A DNA stretch of 64,000 bases from DATFAS01 sp035254305 (GCA_035254305.1 DATFAS010000268.1:16265-80264); one strand, 5' to 3'; shown: positions 44,052-53,096, counted from the first letter of the stretch. Made by a program: numbers and translations. Notes: generated from the sequence alone by a model not told the origin.

Positions 44052-45140
44052 ATGATAAGAAGGTTTATCCAATTGTTCATTACAGTGGTCGGAGGAGGAT
44101 TAGGTTTTCGCTTTGGCTCTTATATTTTTAATTTCCTTGATCCCTATTTGAACATTGGCGGGGTACCTGGTGAACCGTATATTAGTGCAGTTGTAGGATC
44201 TGTTTTATTTTTCTTACTATCTACATGGCTTGCAGATTACATTTTGGAAAGCATTCGTTGGGGAGAAGAAGCCTTAATGAAAATACCCGTAACGGATGTT
44301 CTTTTCGGTACTATGGGTTTGATTGCTGGTCTTATTGTTGCCTTTTTATTATTTTTACCGATTAGTTATATTCCACTGCCCTTTATCGGCGACTATCTCC
44401 CTTTAATGATTTCTTTTCTTTTAGGGTATTTAGGGTTTCGGTTAGGATTTCGCAAACGGGATGAGCTAATGTCTATCTTTTCAATGGGGCGTTTTGCCAA
44501 AAGTAAGAAGGAAGAACAAAAGCCAAAGAATGAAAATTTAAAGCTTCTTGATACGAGTGTAATCATTGATGGGCGTATCGCAGATATTTGTAAAACGGGT
44601 TTTATAGAAGGTTCATTAGTAATCCCACAATTTGTATTAGAAGAACTTCAGCATATTGCGGATTCTTCTGATGTATTGAAAAGAAATCGTGGTAGAAGAG
44701 GTTTGGACATTCTGAATCGAATCCAGAAGGAGCTTAAGGTGAAGGTAATCATTGAAGAAAAGGACTTTGATGATATTCATGAGGTGGATAGCAAGTTAGT
44801 TCGCTTAGCGAAGCTTACCCAAGGGATTGTTGTAACGAATGACTTCAACCTAAATAAAGTGTGTGAACTTCAGGGAGTTAGCGTTTTAAATATTAATGAT
44901 CTTGCCAACGCTGTGAAGCCGGTTGTGTTACCTGGAGAGGAAATGAATGTTCAGCTGATTAAAGATGGTAAAGAACATGGTCAAGGTGTGGCTTACCTAG
45001 ATGATGGAACGATGATTGTAGTAGAAGGTGGACGTGACTTCATTGGCATGGAAATTGATGTCTTGGTCACTAGTGTATTGCAGACATCTGCAGGAAGAAT
45101 GATCTTTGCCAAGCCCAAAATGCTTGAGAAAGCTTTATAA
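44052..45140 (+). CDS. yacL: PIN/TRAM-domain membrane protein YacL
   Basis: YacL is a membrane-anchored putative ribonuclease. The 362 residues begin with about four membrane helices (to residue 140), including FRFGSYIFNFLDPYL. A PIN nuclease domain follows at 165-285, with acidic residues in LLDTSVIIDGRIADI, FVLEELQHIAD and VVTNDFNLNK. A TRAM RNA-binding domain occupies about 300-355 (GKEHGQGVAYLDDGTMIVVEGG). The biological substrate is not established. It precedes ispD by 24 bases. Confidence 0.93.
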   Translation: MIRRFIQLFITVVGGGLGFRFGSYIFNFLDPYLNIGGVPGEPYISAVVGSVLFFLLSTWLADYILESIRWGEEALMKIPVTDVLFGTMGLIAGLIVAFLLFLPISYIPLPFIGDYLPLMISFLLGYLGFRLGFRKRDELMSIFSMGRFAKSKKEEQKPKNENLKLLDTSVIIDGRIADICKTGFIEGSLVIPQFVLEELQHIADSSDVLKRNRGRRGLDILNRIQKELKVKVIIEEKDFDDIHEVDSKLVRLAKLTQGIVVTNDFNLNKVCELQGVSVLNINDLANAVKPVVLPGEEMNVQLIKDGKEHGQGVAYLDDGTMIVVEGGRDFIGMEIDVLVTSVLQTSAGRMIFAKPKMLEKAL

Positions 45141-45170
45141 TCTAAAGATTGATCTAAGAGGAGAATGGTT

Positions 45171-45848
45171 GTGAGTTTTGGAGTAGTTCTTGCAGCAGCT
45201 GGAATGGGTAAACGAATGGGGTCGAAAGAGCCTAAGCAGTTTATCCAATTAGACGGTAAGCCGATCTTATATCACTCGGTTAGCGTCTTCCATCAGATTA
45301 AAGAAATCACTGAAATGATCGTTGTTACATCTGCAGAAGATATCCCTCGGACGCAGAAGATTTTAGCTGAATTTCCTAATGTGAAAGTGGTGGCAGGTGG
45401 TAGTGAACGTCAGGAAAGTGTATTTCGTGGGCTAGATGCACTTGCTCATGTTGATTATGTCTTGATTCATGACGCAGCAAGGCCATTTGTTAGCACTGAT
45501 TTAATTGAGATGTTAATGGAACAGGTGGTCCTTAAGGGGGCTGTGATCCCTGCGGTACCAGTTAAAGATACGATAAAAATAGTAGATCATCAGCGGGAAG
45601 TCGTTTCAACACCTCCTCGTGAGAGCTTGTGGGCTGTTCAAACCCCACAAGCTTTTCGTCTTTCCAACGTGCTTGCGGCACATCAGCAGGCAAATAAAGA
45701 GAATTTTCTCGGAACAGATGATGCTATGCTCATGGAATGGTTGGGGGAGAAGGTATTTGTAGTGCAGGGTGAGTATACGAATATTAAACTAACGACTCCT
45801 GAAGATCTGCATCTAGGCAAGACGATTCTAGAAGGGAGGAGAAACTAA
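45171..45848 (+). CDS. ispD: 2-C-methyl-D-erythritol 4-phosphate cytidylyltransferase
   Basis: IspD makes CDP-methylerythritol in the non-mevalonate isoprenoid pathway. The 225-residue protein has the nucleotidyltransferase signature VLAAAGMGKRMG at the N-terminus, GGSERQESVFRGL, the conserved IHDAARPFV and PVKDTIK, and TPQAFR near residue 155. GTG 45171 is preferred over ATG 45165 because the GAGGAG site ends one base before the ATG but seven before the GTG. It overlaps ispF by one base. Confidence 0.95.
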   Translation: MSFGVVLAAAGMGKRMGSKEPKQFIQLDGKPILYHSVSVFHQIKEITEMIVVTSAEDIPRTQKILAEFPNVKVVAGGSERQESVFRGLDALAHVDYVLIHDAARPFVSTDLIEMLMEQVVLKGAVIPAVPVKDTIKIVDHQREVVSTPPRESLWAVQTPQAFRLSNVLAAHQQANKENFLGTDDAMLMEWLGEKVFVVQGEYTNIKLTTPEDLHLGKTILEGRRN

Positions 45849-46324
45849 TGTTTCGAATTGGACAAGGATTCGATGTTCACCAATTGACTGAAAATCGCGA
45901 TTTGATCATTGGTGGAGTAAAAATTCCATTTGAGAAGGGTTTGCTTGGGCATTCGGATGCAGATGTATTACTCCATACAATAAGTGATGCGATTCTTGGT
46001 GCATTAGGTGAAGGGGATATTGGTAGACATTTTCCTGACACTGACGCTATGTACAAGGGAGCAGATAGTAAGGAGCTATTAAGGCGTATCATTCAGATTA
46101 TGAAAAACAAAGAATATAGGGTTGTGAATGTGGATAGTACAATCATTGCTCAGAAGCCTAAGATGGCTCCCTATATTCCTGTGATGAAGGATATTATAGC
46201 TGCCATTTTGGAAATAGACCCTGAACAGGTGAATGTGAAGGCGACGACGACGGAGAAATTGGGTTTTACAGGACGGGAAGAAGGAATTGCAGCACAAGCA
46301 GTTGTTCTTCTGCAAAAAGCATAG
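45848..46324 (+). CDS. ispF: 2-C-methyl-D-erythritol 2,4-cyclodiphosphate synthase
   Basis: IspF cyclises the diphosphate intermediate of the same isoprenoid pathway. The 158-residue protein shows the zinc-binding DVH in GQGFDVHQL, LLGHSDADVLLHTISDAILGALGEGDIGRHFPD, the NVDSTIIAQKPKM loop and the final KATTTEKLGFTGREEGIAAQAV. The start shares a base with the ispD stop (TAATG), so translation is coupled. Confidence 0.97.
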   Translation: MFRIGQGFDVHQLTENRDLIIGGVKIPFEKGLLGHSDADVLLHTISDAILGALGEGDIGRHFPDTDAMYKGADSKELLRRIIQIMKNKEYRVVNVDSTIIAQKPKMAPYIPVMKDIIAAILEIDPEQVNVKATTTEKLGFTGREEGIAAQAVVLLQKA

Positions 46325-46383
46325 TATCATTCTTGAGTAGAAGATTGTACGCGTAAGTTATAAAGAGGAAGGGTGTCTTTTTC

Positions 46384-47841
46384 ATGTCGAGTGAAGTTCG
46401 CGTAAGGTTTGCCCCTAGTCCAACAGGGCATTTACATATTGGTGGAGCAAGATCAGCGTTATTCAATTATCTTTTTGCAAGAAATAAGGGTGGAAAATTT
46501 ATCGTCCGAATTGAAGATACAGATCGACAGCGTAATGTAGAAAGTGCAGAAGCAAAGCTGATCGAGAGTATGCGTTGGTTAGGTGCAGATTGGGATGAAA
46601 GTATTGATGTTGGGGGGCCACATGCTCCTTATCGTTCTATGGATCGTATGGATATCTATACAACGCATATTCAACAATTGATACAAGAAGAGAAAGCCTA
46701 TTATTGCTATTGTACTCCAGAGGAATTAGAGAAGGACCGTGAAGAATATAAGGCGAAGGGTCTTACGCCTATGTATACCGGAAGATGTCGCCACCTCACA
46801 CCTGAGCAGAAGAATAAGTTTACGGAGGAAGGGCGGAAGCCTTCTGTTCGATTCCGAGTATTAGAAAACCGTGAGTATGTAGTGAAAGATCATATTCGCG
46901 GACAAGTAACATTTGAATCGAATGGAATTGGTGATTTCGTTATTGCTCGCCCAGATGGTATCCCGACCTATAATTTTGCCGTTGTTATTGATGATCATTT
47001 AATGCAAATTAGCCATGTCATCCGTGGGGAAGAACATTTATCCAATACCCCTCGTCAATTGATGATCTATGAAGCATTCGGCTTTAAGGCACCTGAATTT
47101 GCTCACGTAGCTTTGATTTTGAATAAAGACAGACAGAAAATGAGTAAACGGGATGAAACGGTTGTTCAGTTTGTAGAGCAATACCGTGAGCTTGGATATC
47201 TTCCTGAGGCTCTACTCAACTTCCTTGTTTTACTTGGTTGGTCACCTGAAGGAGAAGAAGAGATTTTTACGAAGGAACAACTTATTCAGAAGTTTTCTTT
47301 AGATAGGGTTTCAAAATCCCCTGCAGTTTTTGATCAAGAAAAGTTAAAGTGGATGAACAATTATTATATTAAGCAACAGCCTATAGAAAGAATTGTGGAG
47401 CTGTGTGTTCCTCATCTTCAAGAAGCAGGTCTTATTTCTAAAACATTGACAGAAGAAGAGTTAGATTGGACAACCCGCTTGGTAGCTCTTTACCAAGAAC
47501 AACTAGCATTCGGTGCGGAAATTGTCGAACTATCTTCTCTTTTCTTCAAAAATGAGATAGAATACGGAGAAGAAGAAAAAGTAGTATTATCAGAAGAACA
47601 AGTACCGGTAGTATTGAAAGCTTTCTATGAAGAGATTCAGTTACTTGACTCCTTCACAGATGAGGAGATTAAGCAAACACTGAAGAAGGTTCAGAAGACA
47701 ACCGGTCATAAAGGGAAGGCGTTATTCATGCCTATTCGTGCCGCTGTGACAGGGGAACTTCACGGTCGAGATTTAAATCACACGATTTCTTTGCTTGGAA
47801 AAGAAAAAGTATCCCAACGCTTACTTGCGTTCATACAATAG
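46384..47841 (+). CDS. gltX: Glutamyl-tRNA synthetase, class I
   Basis: GltX charges tRNA(Glu) and, in Bacillales that lack GlnRS, also tRNA(Gln), with correction by GatCAB. The 485 residues show RFAPSPTGHLHIGGARSALFNYLFA at the N-terminus (HIGH box as HIGG), the RIEDTDR motif, a CYCTPEEL zinc-like patch near residue 105, KMSKRDE near 255 and an alpha-helical anticodon domain. gltX is followed by a T-box that controls cysE-cysS, so read-through from gltX is likely the main source of their transcripts. Confidence 0.97.
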   Translation: MSSEVRVRFAPSPTGHLHIGGARSALFNYLFARNKGGKFIVRIEDTDRQRNVESAEAKLIESMRWLGADWDESIDVGGPHAPYRSMDRMDIYTTHIQQLIQEEKAYYCYCTPEELEKDREEYKAKGLTPMYTGRCRHLTPEQKNKFTEEGRKPSVRFRVLENREYVVKDHIRGQVTFESNGIGDFVIARPDGIPTYNFAVVIDDHLMQISHVIRGEEHLSNTPRQLMIYEAFGFKAPEFAHVALILNKDRQKMSKRDETVVQFVEQYRELGYLPEALLNFLVLLGWSPEGEEEIFTKEQLIQKFSLDRVSKSPAVFDQEKLKWMNNYYIKQQPIERIVELCVPHLQEAGLISKTLTEEELDWTTRLVALYQEQLAFGAEIVELSSLFFKNEIEYGEEEKVVLSEEQVPVVLKAFYEEIQLLDSFTDEEIKQTLKKVQKTTGHKGKALFMPIRAAVTGELHGRDLNHTISLLGKEKVSQRLLAFIQ

Positions 47842-47860
47842 AAGAAAGAAAAGCGTCGAT

Positions 47861-48113
47861 CAGGAAAGTACAATAGTTTGATAGCCACAGAGAGAACTGA
47901 CCTGGCTGAAATCAGTTTGCGTTAAACTATTGGAAGTGCACCTGTGAGCTGTTAGTTGAACTCCTTTCGAGGAAAAGTAGATGATACCGGTTACCTACCG
48001 TTAGCTAAGGTCAAAGTGAGAGTTGTTACGTTTTTATAAGTTTCAGCTCTAAACAGAGTGGAACCGCGGGAAACCGTCTCTGAAGCAATAGCTTTAGGGA
48101 TGGTTTTCTTTTT
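47861..48113 (+). promoter_or_regulatory. Cysteine T-box leader upstream of cysE-cysS
   Basis: The leader shows stem I arms (AATAGTTT near 47872 and AAACTATT near 47927) with an AGAGAG motif and GGCTG distal loop. TGC followed by ACCTGTGAG stands where the specifier codon is expected, which reads cysteine. The T-box core AGAGTGGAACCGCGGG lies at 48055-48070, and a terminator hairpin with T-run at 48072-48112. Uncharged tRNA(Cys) would favour antitermination. B. subtilis has a T-box at the same place. It occupies the whole interval between gltX and cysE. Confidence 0.92.
48072..48112 (+). terminator. Terminator of the Cys T-box
   Basis: AACCGTCTCT pairs (with G-U pairs) to AGGGATGGTT, followed by TTCTTTTT. 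The 5' arm overlaps the region that forms the antiterminator with the T-box sequence. Confidence 0.85.
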
Positions 48114-48144
48114 ATTTATAGGAAATCTGAAGGGGGTAGAAGTT

Positions 48145-48810
48145 ATGTTTAAAACATTTAGAGAAGACATCGAGGCAGTTTTTGAACGGGACCCAGCGGC
48201 TAGAAGCACTTTAGAAGTGGTTCTGACTTATTCTGGGCTTCATGCGATATGGCTATATCGAGTGGCACATAGTTTATGGCGGAATAAGTGGTTTACATTT
48301 GGTAGGATGGTTTCACAATTTGCAAGATTTCTAACAGGGATCGAGATTCACCCTGGAGCAGTCATTGGGAAAAATCTATTTATTGACCATGGGTCTGGTG
48401 TGGTGATTGGTGAAACCTGTGAAATAGGGGATAATGTCACTCTCTATCAGGGGGTAACACTAGGAGGGACAGGTAAGGAGAAAGGCAAGAGACACCCTAC
48501 CATTGGGAATAACGTAGTCATTGCTTCGGGAGCAAAAGTACTAGGATCTATGAAAATCGGTGACAATTCTAAGGTTGGGGCAGGTTCTGTTGTTTTACAG
48601 GAGGTACCACCTAATTCAACTGTTGTAGGTATTCCTGGACGAATCGTGATACAAAATGGTGTTCGTATTCCGGGTGATTTGGATCAGGTTAATTTGCCAG
48701 ACCCTGTTTCCGATATGTTGCGTTCTATGCAAAAGGAAATTGATCAATTAAAGCAAGAGCTAGAGGAAGTAAAAGGAGGATTGAAATCAAGTGAGCATTC
48801 AACTTTATAA
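48145..48810 (+). CDS. cysE: Serine O-acetyltransferase
   Basis: CysE acetylates serine to give O-acetylserine, the acceptor used by CysK. From ATG 48145 (GGGGGT upstream) the 221 residues have an N-terminal helical domain followed by left-handed beta-helix hexapeptide repeats (IHPGAVIGKNLFIDHGSGVVIGET, TLGGTGKEKGKRHPTIG, AGSVVLQEVPPNSTVVGIPGRIV). The tail is a coiled coil (MQKEIDQLKQELEEVKGG). The frame runs up to 48058, but that part is T-box sequence. The start of cysS overlaps by 20 bases. Confidence 0.95.
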   Translation: MFKTFREDIEAVFERDPAARSTLEVVLTYSGLHAIWLYRVAHSLWRNKWFTFGRMVSQFARFLTGIEIHPGAVIGKNLFIDHGSGVVIGETCEIGDNVTLYQGVTLGGTGKEKGKRHPTIGNNVVIASGAKVLGSMKIGDNSKVGAGSVVLQEVPPNSTVVGIPGRIVIQNGVRIPGDLDQVNLPDPVSDMLRSMQKEIDQLKQELEEVKGGLKSSEHSTL

Positions 48811-50185
48811 TACATTGAACCGAAAAAAAGAAGTCTTCGAACCGATCCAGCCCGGAAAAGTGAAAATGTATGTTTGTGGTCCTACAGTTTATAATTACAT
48901 TCATATTGGGAATGCTAGGCCCGCTATTGTATTTGATGTGGTGAGAAGGTACCTGGAGTATTGTGGGTATGAAGTTACTTTTATTCAAAATTTTACGGAT
49001 GTAGATGATAAATTAATTCGTAAGGCAGATGAATTAAACTTAACTGTTCCAGAGGTAGCGGATCAATTCATCAAGGCTTATGCAGAAGATGTAGAAGCAT
49101 TCGATGTTTTGCAGGCACATGTTCATCCACGTGTTTCTGAACATATTCCAGAAATTGTTGTCTTTATTCAGAACCTAGTAGATAAGGGCTTCGCCTATGA
49201 ATCAGGTGGAGATGTTTATTATCGTACGGAGAAGTTTAAGGATTACGGAAAGCTTTCCCACCAGAATATAGAGGAGCTTCAATCAGGGGCAAGAATCGCG
49301 ATTAATGAACAGAAAGAAAATCCACTTGATTTTGCCTTATGGAAAAGCGCAAAGCCGGGTGAGATATCGTGGGAAAGCCCTTGGGGCAAAGGTAGACCAG
49401 GTTGGCATATTGAATGCTCTGCTATGTCTCAAAAATATCTCGGGGATAGCTTCGATATTCATGGTGGAGGACATGATTTAATCTTCCCCCATCATGAGAA
49501 TGAAATTGCTCAAACAGAAGCATTGACCGAAAAGCCAATGGCGAAATATTGGATGCATAACGGGTATATTAATATTAATAATGAAAAGATGTCCAAATCT
49601 CTAGGAAATTTTGTTCTTGTTAAGGATATGCGAGAAAAGATTCCTCCTCAAGTCATTCGATTCTTTATGCTTAGCGCTCATTATCGAAATCCGATCAACT
49701 TCAGTGATGAATTATTAGAACAAGCTGGAAATGGATTGGACCGAATTATGACTGCGATTTCGAATCTTAAGCATCGGCTAGCAACTGCCTCAGCGGATGG
49801 AAATGAGGAGACCCAGAAGTGCAAGGAGTACCAATCCAAATTTGTGGAAGCGATGGATAATGACTTCAATACTGCTGACGCTATATCTGTTATTTTTGAA
49901 TGGGTGAGAGAGGCCAATCAATATCTTAGAAACGAGAAAGTCTCTCCAGAAGGGATTCAAACCTATCTAGAACTATTCAAGGAATTTGGCCAGGTACTTG
50001 GAATCGACTTCTTTGCAGAAAAAGCAGAATTACTAGATGATCAAATTGAATCATTGATTGAAGAACGGAATCAGGCACGGAAGAATCGGAATTTTGACAG
50101 GGCGGATAAAATTCGAGACCAATTAGTAGAACAAGGGATTATACTCGAAGATACGCCTCAAGGAGTAAGGTGGAGACGGAAATAG
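48791..50185 (+). CDS. cysS: Cysteinyl-tRNA synthetase, class I
   Basis: CysS charges tRNA(Cys). The 464-residue protein shows the zinc-binding cysteine and HIGH region in YVCGPTVYNYIHIGNARP, the WHIECSAM and HGGGHDLIFPHHENEIAQ zinc and amino-acid site, and KMSKSLGNF near residue 268. A DALR-type helical C-terminus follows. The GTG start at 48791 has AAGGAGG upstream inside cysE, indicating translational coupling; the T-box controls both genes according to cysteine supply. Confidence 0.97.
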   Translation: MSIQLYNTLNRKKEVFEPIQPGKVKMYVCGPTVYNYIHIGNARPAIVFDVVRRYLEYCGYEVTFIQNFTDVDDKLIRKADELNLTVPEVADQFIKAYAEDVEAFDVLQAHVHPRVSEHIPEIVVFIQNLVDKGFAYESGGDVYYRTEKFKDYGKLSHQNIEELQSGARIAINEQKENPLDFALWKSAKPGEISWESPWGKGRPGWHIECSAMSQKYLGDSFDIHGGGHDLIFPHHENEIAQTEALTEKPMAKYWMHNGYININNEKMSKSLGNFVLVKDMREKIPPQVIRFFMLSAHYRNPINFSDELLEQAGNGLDRIMTAISNLKHRLATASADGNEETQKCKEYQSKFVEAMDNDFNTADAISVIFEWVREANQYLRNEKVSPEGIQTYLELFKEFGQVLGIDFFAEKAELLDDQIESLIEERNQARKNRNFDRADKIRDQLVEQGIILEDTPQGVRWRRK

Positions 50186-50605
50186 ATGAAGCTACCCCAG
50201 TCGGTGAACGGGCAAGTTGACCCAAAATTGCTTAACCCACTAACACTCGCTTATATGGGAGATGCTGTTCTTGAAATCTTTGTTCGTCATTATTTGGTGC
50301 AAAAGATAGGAGGAAAACCTAATCAGCTGCATCGTACAGCTACCCGATATGTCAGTGCTAAGGCACAGGCGAAGGTTATGCATGTGATTGGCGAGGAATT
50401 ATCGGAAGAAGAGCTATGGATGGTAAAGAGAGGACGTAATACGAAATCAGCTTCAGTTCCTAAGAATGCAGATGTAATGGAATATCGATTAAGCTCTGGT
50501 TTTGAATGTATGCTAGGTTATCTTTATCTAACTGATCAGATGCAAAGGTTGGAGGAAATTATAGTAAAAGTCTTTGATATTGTGGAAGCAGGTGATTTGA
50601 AGTGA
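50186..50605 (+). CDS. mrnC: Mini-ribonuclease III (MrnC)
   Basis: MrnC matures 23S rRNA in Bacillus. It consists only of an RNase III catalytic domain without the double-stranded-RNA-binding domain. The 139 residues include LAYMGDAVLEIFVRHYL, the RNase III signature with the metal-binding Asp, and EYRLSSGFECMLGYLYLT with the second acidic residue. The ATG follows the cysS stop directly, and the end overlaps rlmB by four bases. Confidence 0.95.
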   Translation: MKLPQSVNGQVDPKLLNPLTLAYMGDAVLEIFVRHYLVQKIGGKPNQLHRTATRYVSAKAQAKVMHVIGEELSEEELWMVKRGRNTKSASVPKNADVMEYRLSSGFECMLGYLYLTDQMQRLEEIIVKVFDIVEAGDLK

Positions 50606-51351
50606 GTGAAGAGTTCCTTATTGGAAAAAATCCCGTTTTAGAAGCCTTACGTTCAGGAAGAAGTATGAATAAGATCTGGATTGCGGAAGGTTCGTTGAAA
50701 GGACCAATGAACCAAGTGATGACATTGGCCAAGGAAGCGAAGCTACAGGTGCAGCTTGTTCCGAGGAAAAAGCTAGATCAACTAGCTGAAGGAGGGGCAC
50801 ACCAAGGGGTAATTGCTTTTGTTGCTGCTTATGAGTATGCCGAAGTGGAAGATATTTTAGCGAAGGCGAACGAAAAAGGAGAACAACCCTTCCTATTAAT
50901 CCTAGATGAAATCGAAGATCCTCATAACTTAGGATCTATCCTTCGAACTGCCGATGCAGTGGGTGCACATGGGGTAATTATTCCTAAAAGACGTGCTGTA
51001 GGACTTACATCTACTGTTGCGAAGTCTTCTGCGGGTGCCTTAGAGTATGTTCCGGTTGCCCGGGTGACGAATATCGTTCGGACAATGGAGGAACTCAAGG
51101 AAAAAGGAGTTTGGATGGTGGGAACAGATGCAACTGGCAGCCAAGACTTCCGACAAGGCAAATACGATATGCCGATTGGGCTTGTAATAGGTAGTGAAGG
51201 AAAAGGGATGAGTAGACTCGCAAAAGAGGCTTGTGATTTTGTTGTTAAGCTTCCTATGAAAGGGAATGTTACTTCCTTGAATGCGTCAGTAGCTGCTGCA
51301 TTGCTTATGTTTGAGATATATAGGCAAAGACATCCCCTAGGTAATTCGTAA
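50602..51351 (+). CDS. rlmB: 23S rRNA 2'-O-methyltransferase RlmB-type (SpoU family)
   Basis: This TrmH/SpoU methyltransferase is expected to methylate ribose of a 23S rRNA guanosine (G2251 in E. coli). The 249 residues have the N-terminal L30e-like substrate-binding domain (GKNPVLEALRSGR) and the knotted SPOUT core: LDEIEDPHNLGSILRTADAVGAHGVI, VIGSEGKGMSRL and MKGNVTSLNASVAAALLMFE. It begins with GTG overlapping the mrnC stop (GTGA), so the two rRNA-processing genes are coupled. Confidence 0.94.
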   Translation: MSEEFLIGKNPVLEALRSGRSMNKIWIAEGSLKGPMNQVMTLAKEAKLQVQLVPRKKLDQLAEGGAHQGVIAFVAAYEYAEVEDILAKANEKGEQPFLLILDEIEDPHNLGSILRTADAVGAHGVIIPKRRAVGLTSTVAKSSAGALEYVPVARVTNIVRTMEELKEKGVWMVGTDATGSQDFRQGKYDMPIGLVIGSEGKGMSRLAKEACDFVVKLPMKGNVTSLNASVAAALLMFEIYRQRHPLGNS

Positions 51352-51374
51352 AAGGGCAGGTCTAAAGGAGAGGG

Positions 51375-51881
51375 ATGGAAGAGCTACTTATTGTTGATGG
51401 ATACAATATGATCGGTGCCTGGCCAGCCCTCGTTGCTATGAAAAAGGAGGATCTTGGAAGGGCGAGGGATGAACTATTGTCTATTCTATCGGAATACCAG
51501 GTGTATTCAGGATTTAAGATTATGGTTGTATTCGATGCACACCAGGTTCCGGGTATGGGGAAGAAGATGAAGGAGTTCCGTGTAGATATTTACTATACGG
51601 GTGAAGAAGAGACCGCGGATGAACTAATTGAAAGATTAGTAAAGAAATTATCAACACGTAAACGTAGAGTCACTGTCGCAACTTCCGATTATACAGAACA
51701 GAGAGTAACTTTTGGGTATGGAGCCTTGCGTAAATCTGCAAGAGAATTGCAACAGGACATTCATGAAGCCAAACGATCTATACGTCAAACAGTGGATCAA
51801 ACAAAAAATGAGCCATCAAAAAATGGGATTCCATTGAAGGATCATATTGCGGAAATATTTGAGAAGTGGAGAAGGCAGTAA
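51375..51881 (+). CDS. rae1: Ribosome-dependent mRNA endonuclease Rae1 (YacP)
   Basis: Rae1 enters the ribosomal A site and cleaves certain mRNAs during translation in B. subtilis. The 168-residue protein is a NYN/PIN-like nuclease with LLIVDGYNMIGAWP at the N-terminus, MVVFDAHQVPG, YTGEEETADELIERLV and VATSDYTEQ bearing the conserved acids. The basic C-terminal extension fits ribosome contact. It closes the cysE-to-rae1 run; sigH has its own promoter after it. Confidence 0.93.
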   Translation: MEELLIVDGYNMIGAWPALVAMKKEDLGRARDELLSILSEYQVYSGFKIMVVFDAHQVPGMGKKMKEFRVDIYYTGEEETADELIERLVKKLSTRKRRVTVATSDYTEQRVTFGYGALRKSARELQQDIHEAKRSIRQTVDQTKNEPSKNGIPLKDHIAEIFEKWRRQ

Positions 51882-51897
51882 CACTTTTATACATTTG

Positions 51898-51927
51898 TTG
51901 ACGTTGCAAGATTACATAATGTATAAT
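51898..51927 (+). promoter_or_regulatory. SigA promoter of sigH
   Basis: TTGACG (51898-51903) and TATAAT (51922-51927) are 18 bases apart. In B. subtilis sigH is transcribed from a SigA promoter repressed by AbrB; an AbrB site cannot be read from sequence. Confidence 0.8.
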
Positions 51928-51966
51928 TAGCCTATCTCTTTATGTCGAATGCCCGGAGGGATGAAG

Positions 51967-52620
51967 GTGAACACTGACCTCAAAGACGCAAATTTTACAT
52001 ACGACCTTGTATCCGATGAAGAAATGGTAGACATGGTTAGGGACGGGGATTCCGACGCCCTAGAATTTTTGATTAATAAATATAAAAATTTTGTCCGGGC
52101 AAAAGCAAGATCTTATTTTTTGATTGGTGCTGATCGAGAGGACATTGTTCAAGAGGGAATGATCGGGCTTTTTAAGTCTATTCGTGATTTTCGTGGAGAC
52201 AAACTATCCTCATTTAAAGCCTTCGCTGAACTGTGTATTACGAGGCAGATTATCACTGCGATTAAGACTGCTACTAGACAGAAGCATATCCCACTCAATT
52301 CTTACGTTTCTTTAGACAAGCCTATTTATGATGAAGATTCTGATCGAACACTATTAGACGTTATTTGTGGTAATCGTGTGACAGATCCAGAGGAGCTTAT
52401 CATTAATCAAGAGAAGTTTGAGGACATTGAAGATAAGATGGGGCAGATTTTAAGTGATTTGGAGAGGCAGGTCCTCATGCTGTATTTGGACGGGCGTTCC
52501 TATCAAGAAATTGCAGTAGATTTGGATCGTCATGTTAAATCCATTGATAATGCACTTCAAAGGGTTAAACGAAAACTAGAGAAATATCTTGAGATTCGAG
52601 AAATCTCTTTATTGAAATAA
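51967..52620 (+). CDS. sigH: RNA polymerase sigma factor SigH (Spo0H)
   Basis: SigH drives the early stationary-phase and sporulation-entry genes. The 217-residue form begins at GTG 51967, seven bases after GGAGG, which equals the family length. Regions 2.1-2.4 lie in DALEFLINKYKNFVRAKARSYFLIGADREDIVQEGMIGLFKSI and ELCITRQIITAIKTATRQKH, and region 4 in SDLERQVLMLYLDGRSYQEIAVDLDRHVKSIDNALQRVKRKL. Upstream ATG codons at 51949 and 51961 would lie before or directly against the ribosome binding site. Confidence 0.96.
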   Translation: MNTDLKDANFTYDLVSDEEMVDMVRDGDSDALEFLINKYKNFVRAKARSYFLIGADREDIVQEGMIGLFKSIRDFRGDKLSSFKAFAELCITRQIITAIKTATRQKHIPLNSYVSLDKPIYDEDSDRTLLDVICGNRVTDPEELIINQEKFEDIEDKMGQILSDLERQVLMLYLDGRSYQEIAVDLDRHVKSIDNALQRVKRKLEKYLEIREISLLK

Positions 52621-52660
52621 GAACTTTCGCTGTTAGATTTATAGCGAGAGTTCTTTTGCT
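52621..52660 (+). terminator. Terminator after sigH
   Basis: GAACTTTCGCT pairs with AGCGAGAGTTC (one G-U pair) and is followed by TTTTGC. Confidence 0.78.
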
Positions 52661-52946
52661 TGAGAAAGACTTAGTTGTTATCTGTTTGGGTAGAGATTTA
52701 TCCGACTAGTTAGATTTTATCTACCTTAAAATAGAAGAAACCAGATGATAGATGTTTGTAGAAGGCGAAAACAGTCAATAGTATTAACAATGCGAATTCC
52801 TAAGTCGATAGAGAAGTTGGTTTTTCCAAAATGTCTTTTCTTGACACTGAAAACCAGATGTGCTAAAGTTTTTAGGGTAGCTGTGCAAGTAGCTGGTTTT
52901 ACCTGTTATTATATAGTGTATAGACTAGTGTGGGAGGTGTAACATC
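52661..52946 (+). other. sigH-rpmG intergenic region
   Basis: About 290 bases carry a promoter near their 3' end and no convincing gene or tRNA. A 65-codon frame at 52745-52942 is Cys/Val-rich, lacks a ribosome binding site and runs through the promoter, so it is not called. Confidence 0.6.
52841..52869 (+). promoter_or_regulatory. SigA promoter of rpmG-secE-nusG
   Basis: TTGACA (52841-52846) and TAAAGT (52864-52869) are 17 bases apart, with TGC before the -10 (extended element). Confidence 0.75.
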
Positions 52947-53096
52947 ATGCGGGTTATCGTAACATTGGCGTGCACCGAGTGTAAGCAACGTAACTACACC
53001 ACAGGCAAAAATAAGCGCAAACATCCAGACCGCATTGAGATGAAGAAGTTTTGCAAGTTTTGCAATGGACATACTGCTCATCGCGAAACTCGTTAA
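52947..53096 (+). CDS. rpmG: 50S ribosomal protein L33 (zinc form)
   Basis: This is a 49-residue ribosomal protein, too short for an ordinary ORF search. It begins MRVIVTLACTEC and has two CXXC pairs (C9/C12 and C36/C39), so it is the zinc-binding (C+) type of L33. GGGAGGTG lies upstream of the ATG. The position directly before secE and nusG equals that of rpmGB in B. subtilis. Zinc-containing L33 forms are often replaced by zinc-free paralogues under zinc starvation. Confidence 0.95.
   Translation: MRVIVTLACTECKQRNYTTGKNKRKHPDRIEMKKFCKFCNGHTAHRETR

Noticed and set aside
52745..52942. 65-codon frame upstream of rpmG
   Set aside because: It crosses the rpmG promoter, has no ribosome binding site and resembles no family.
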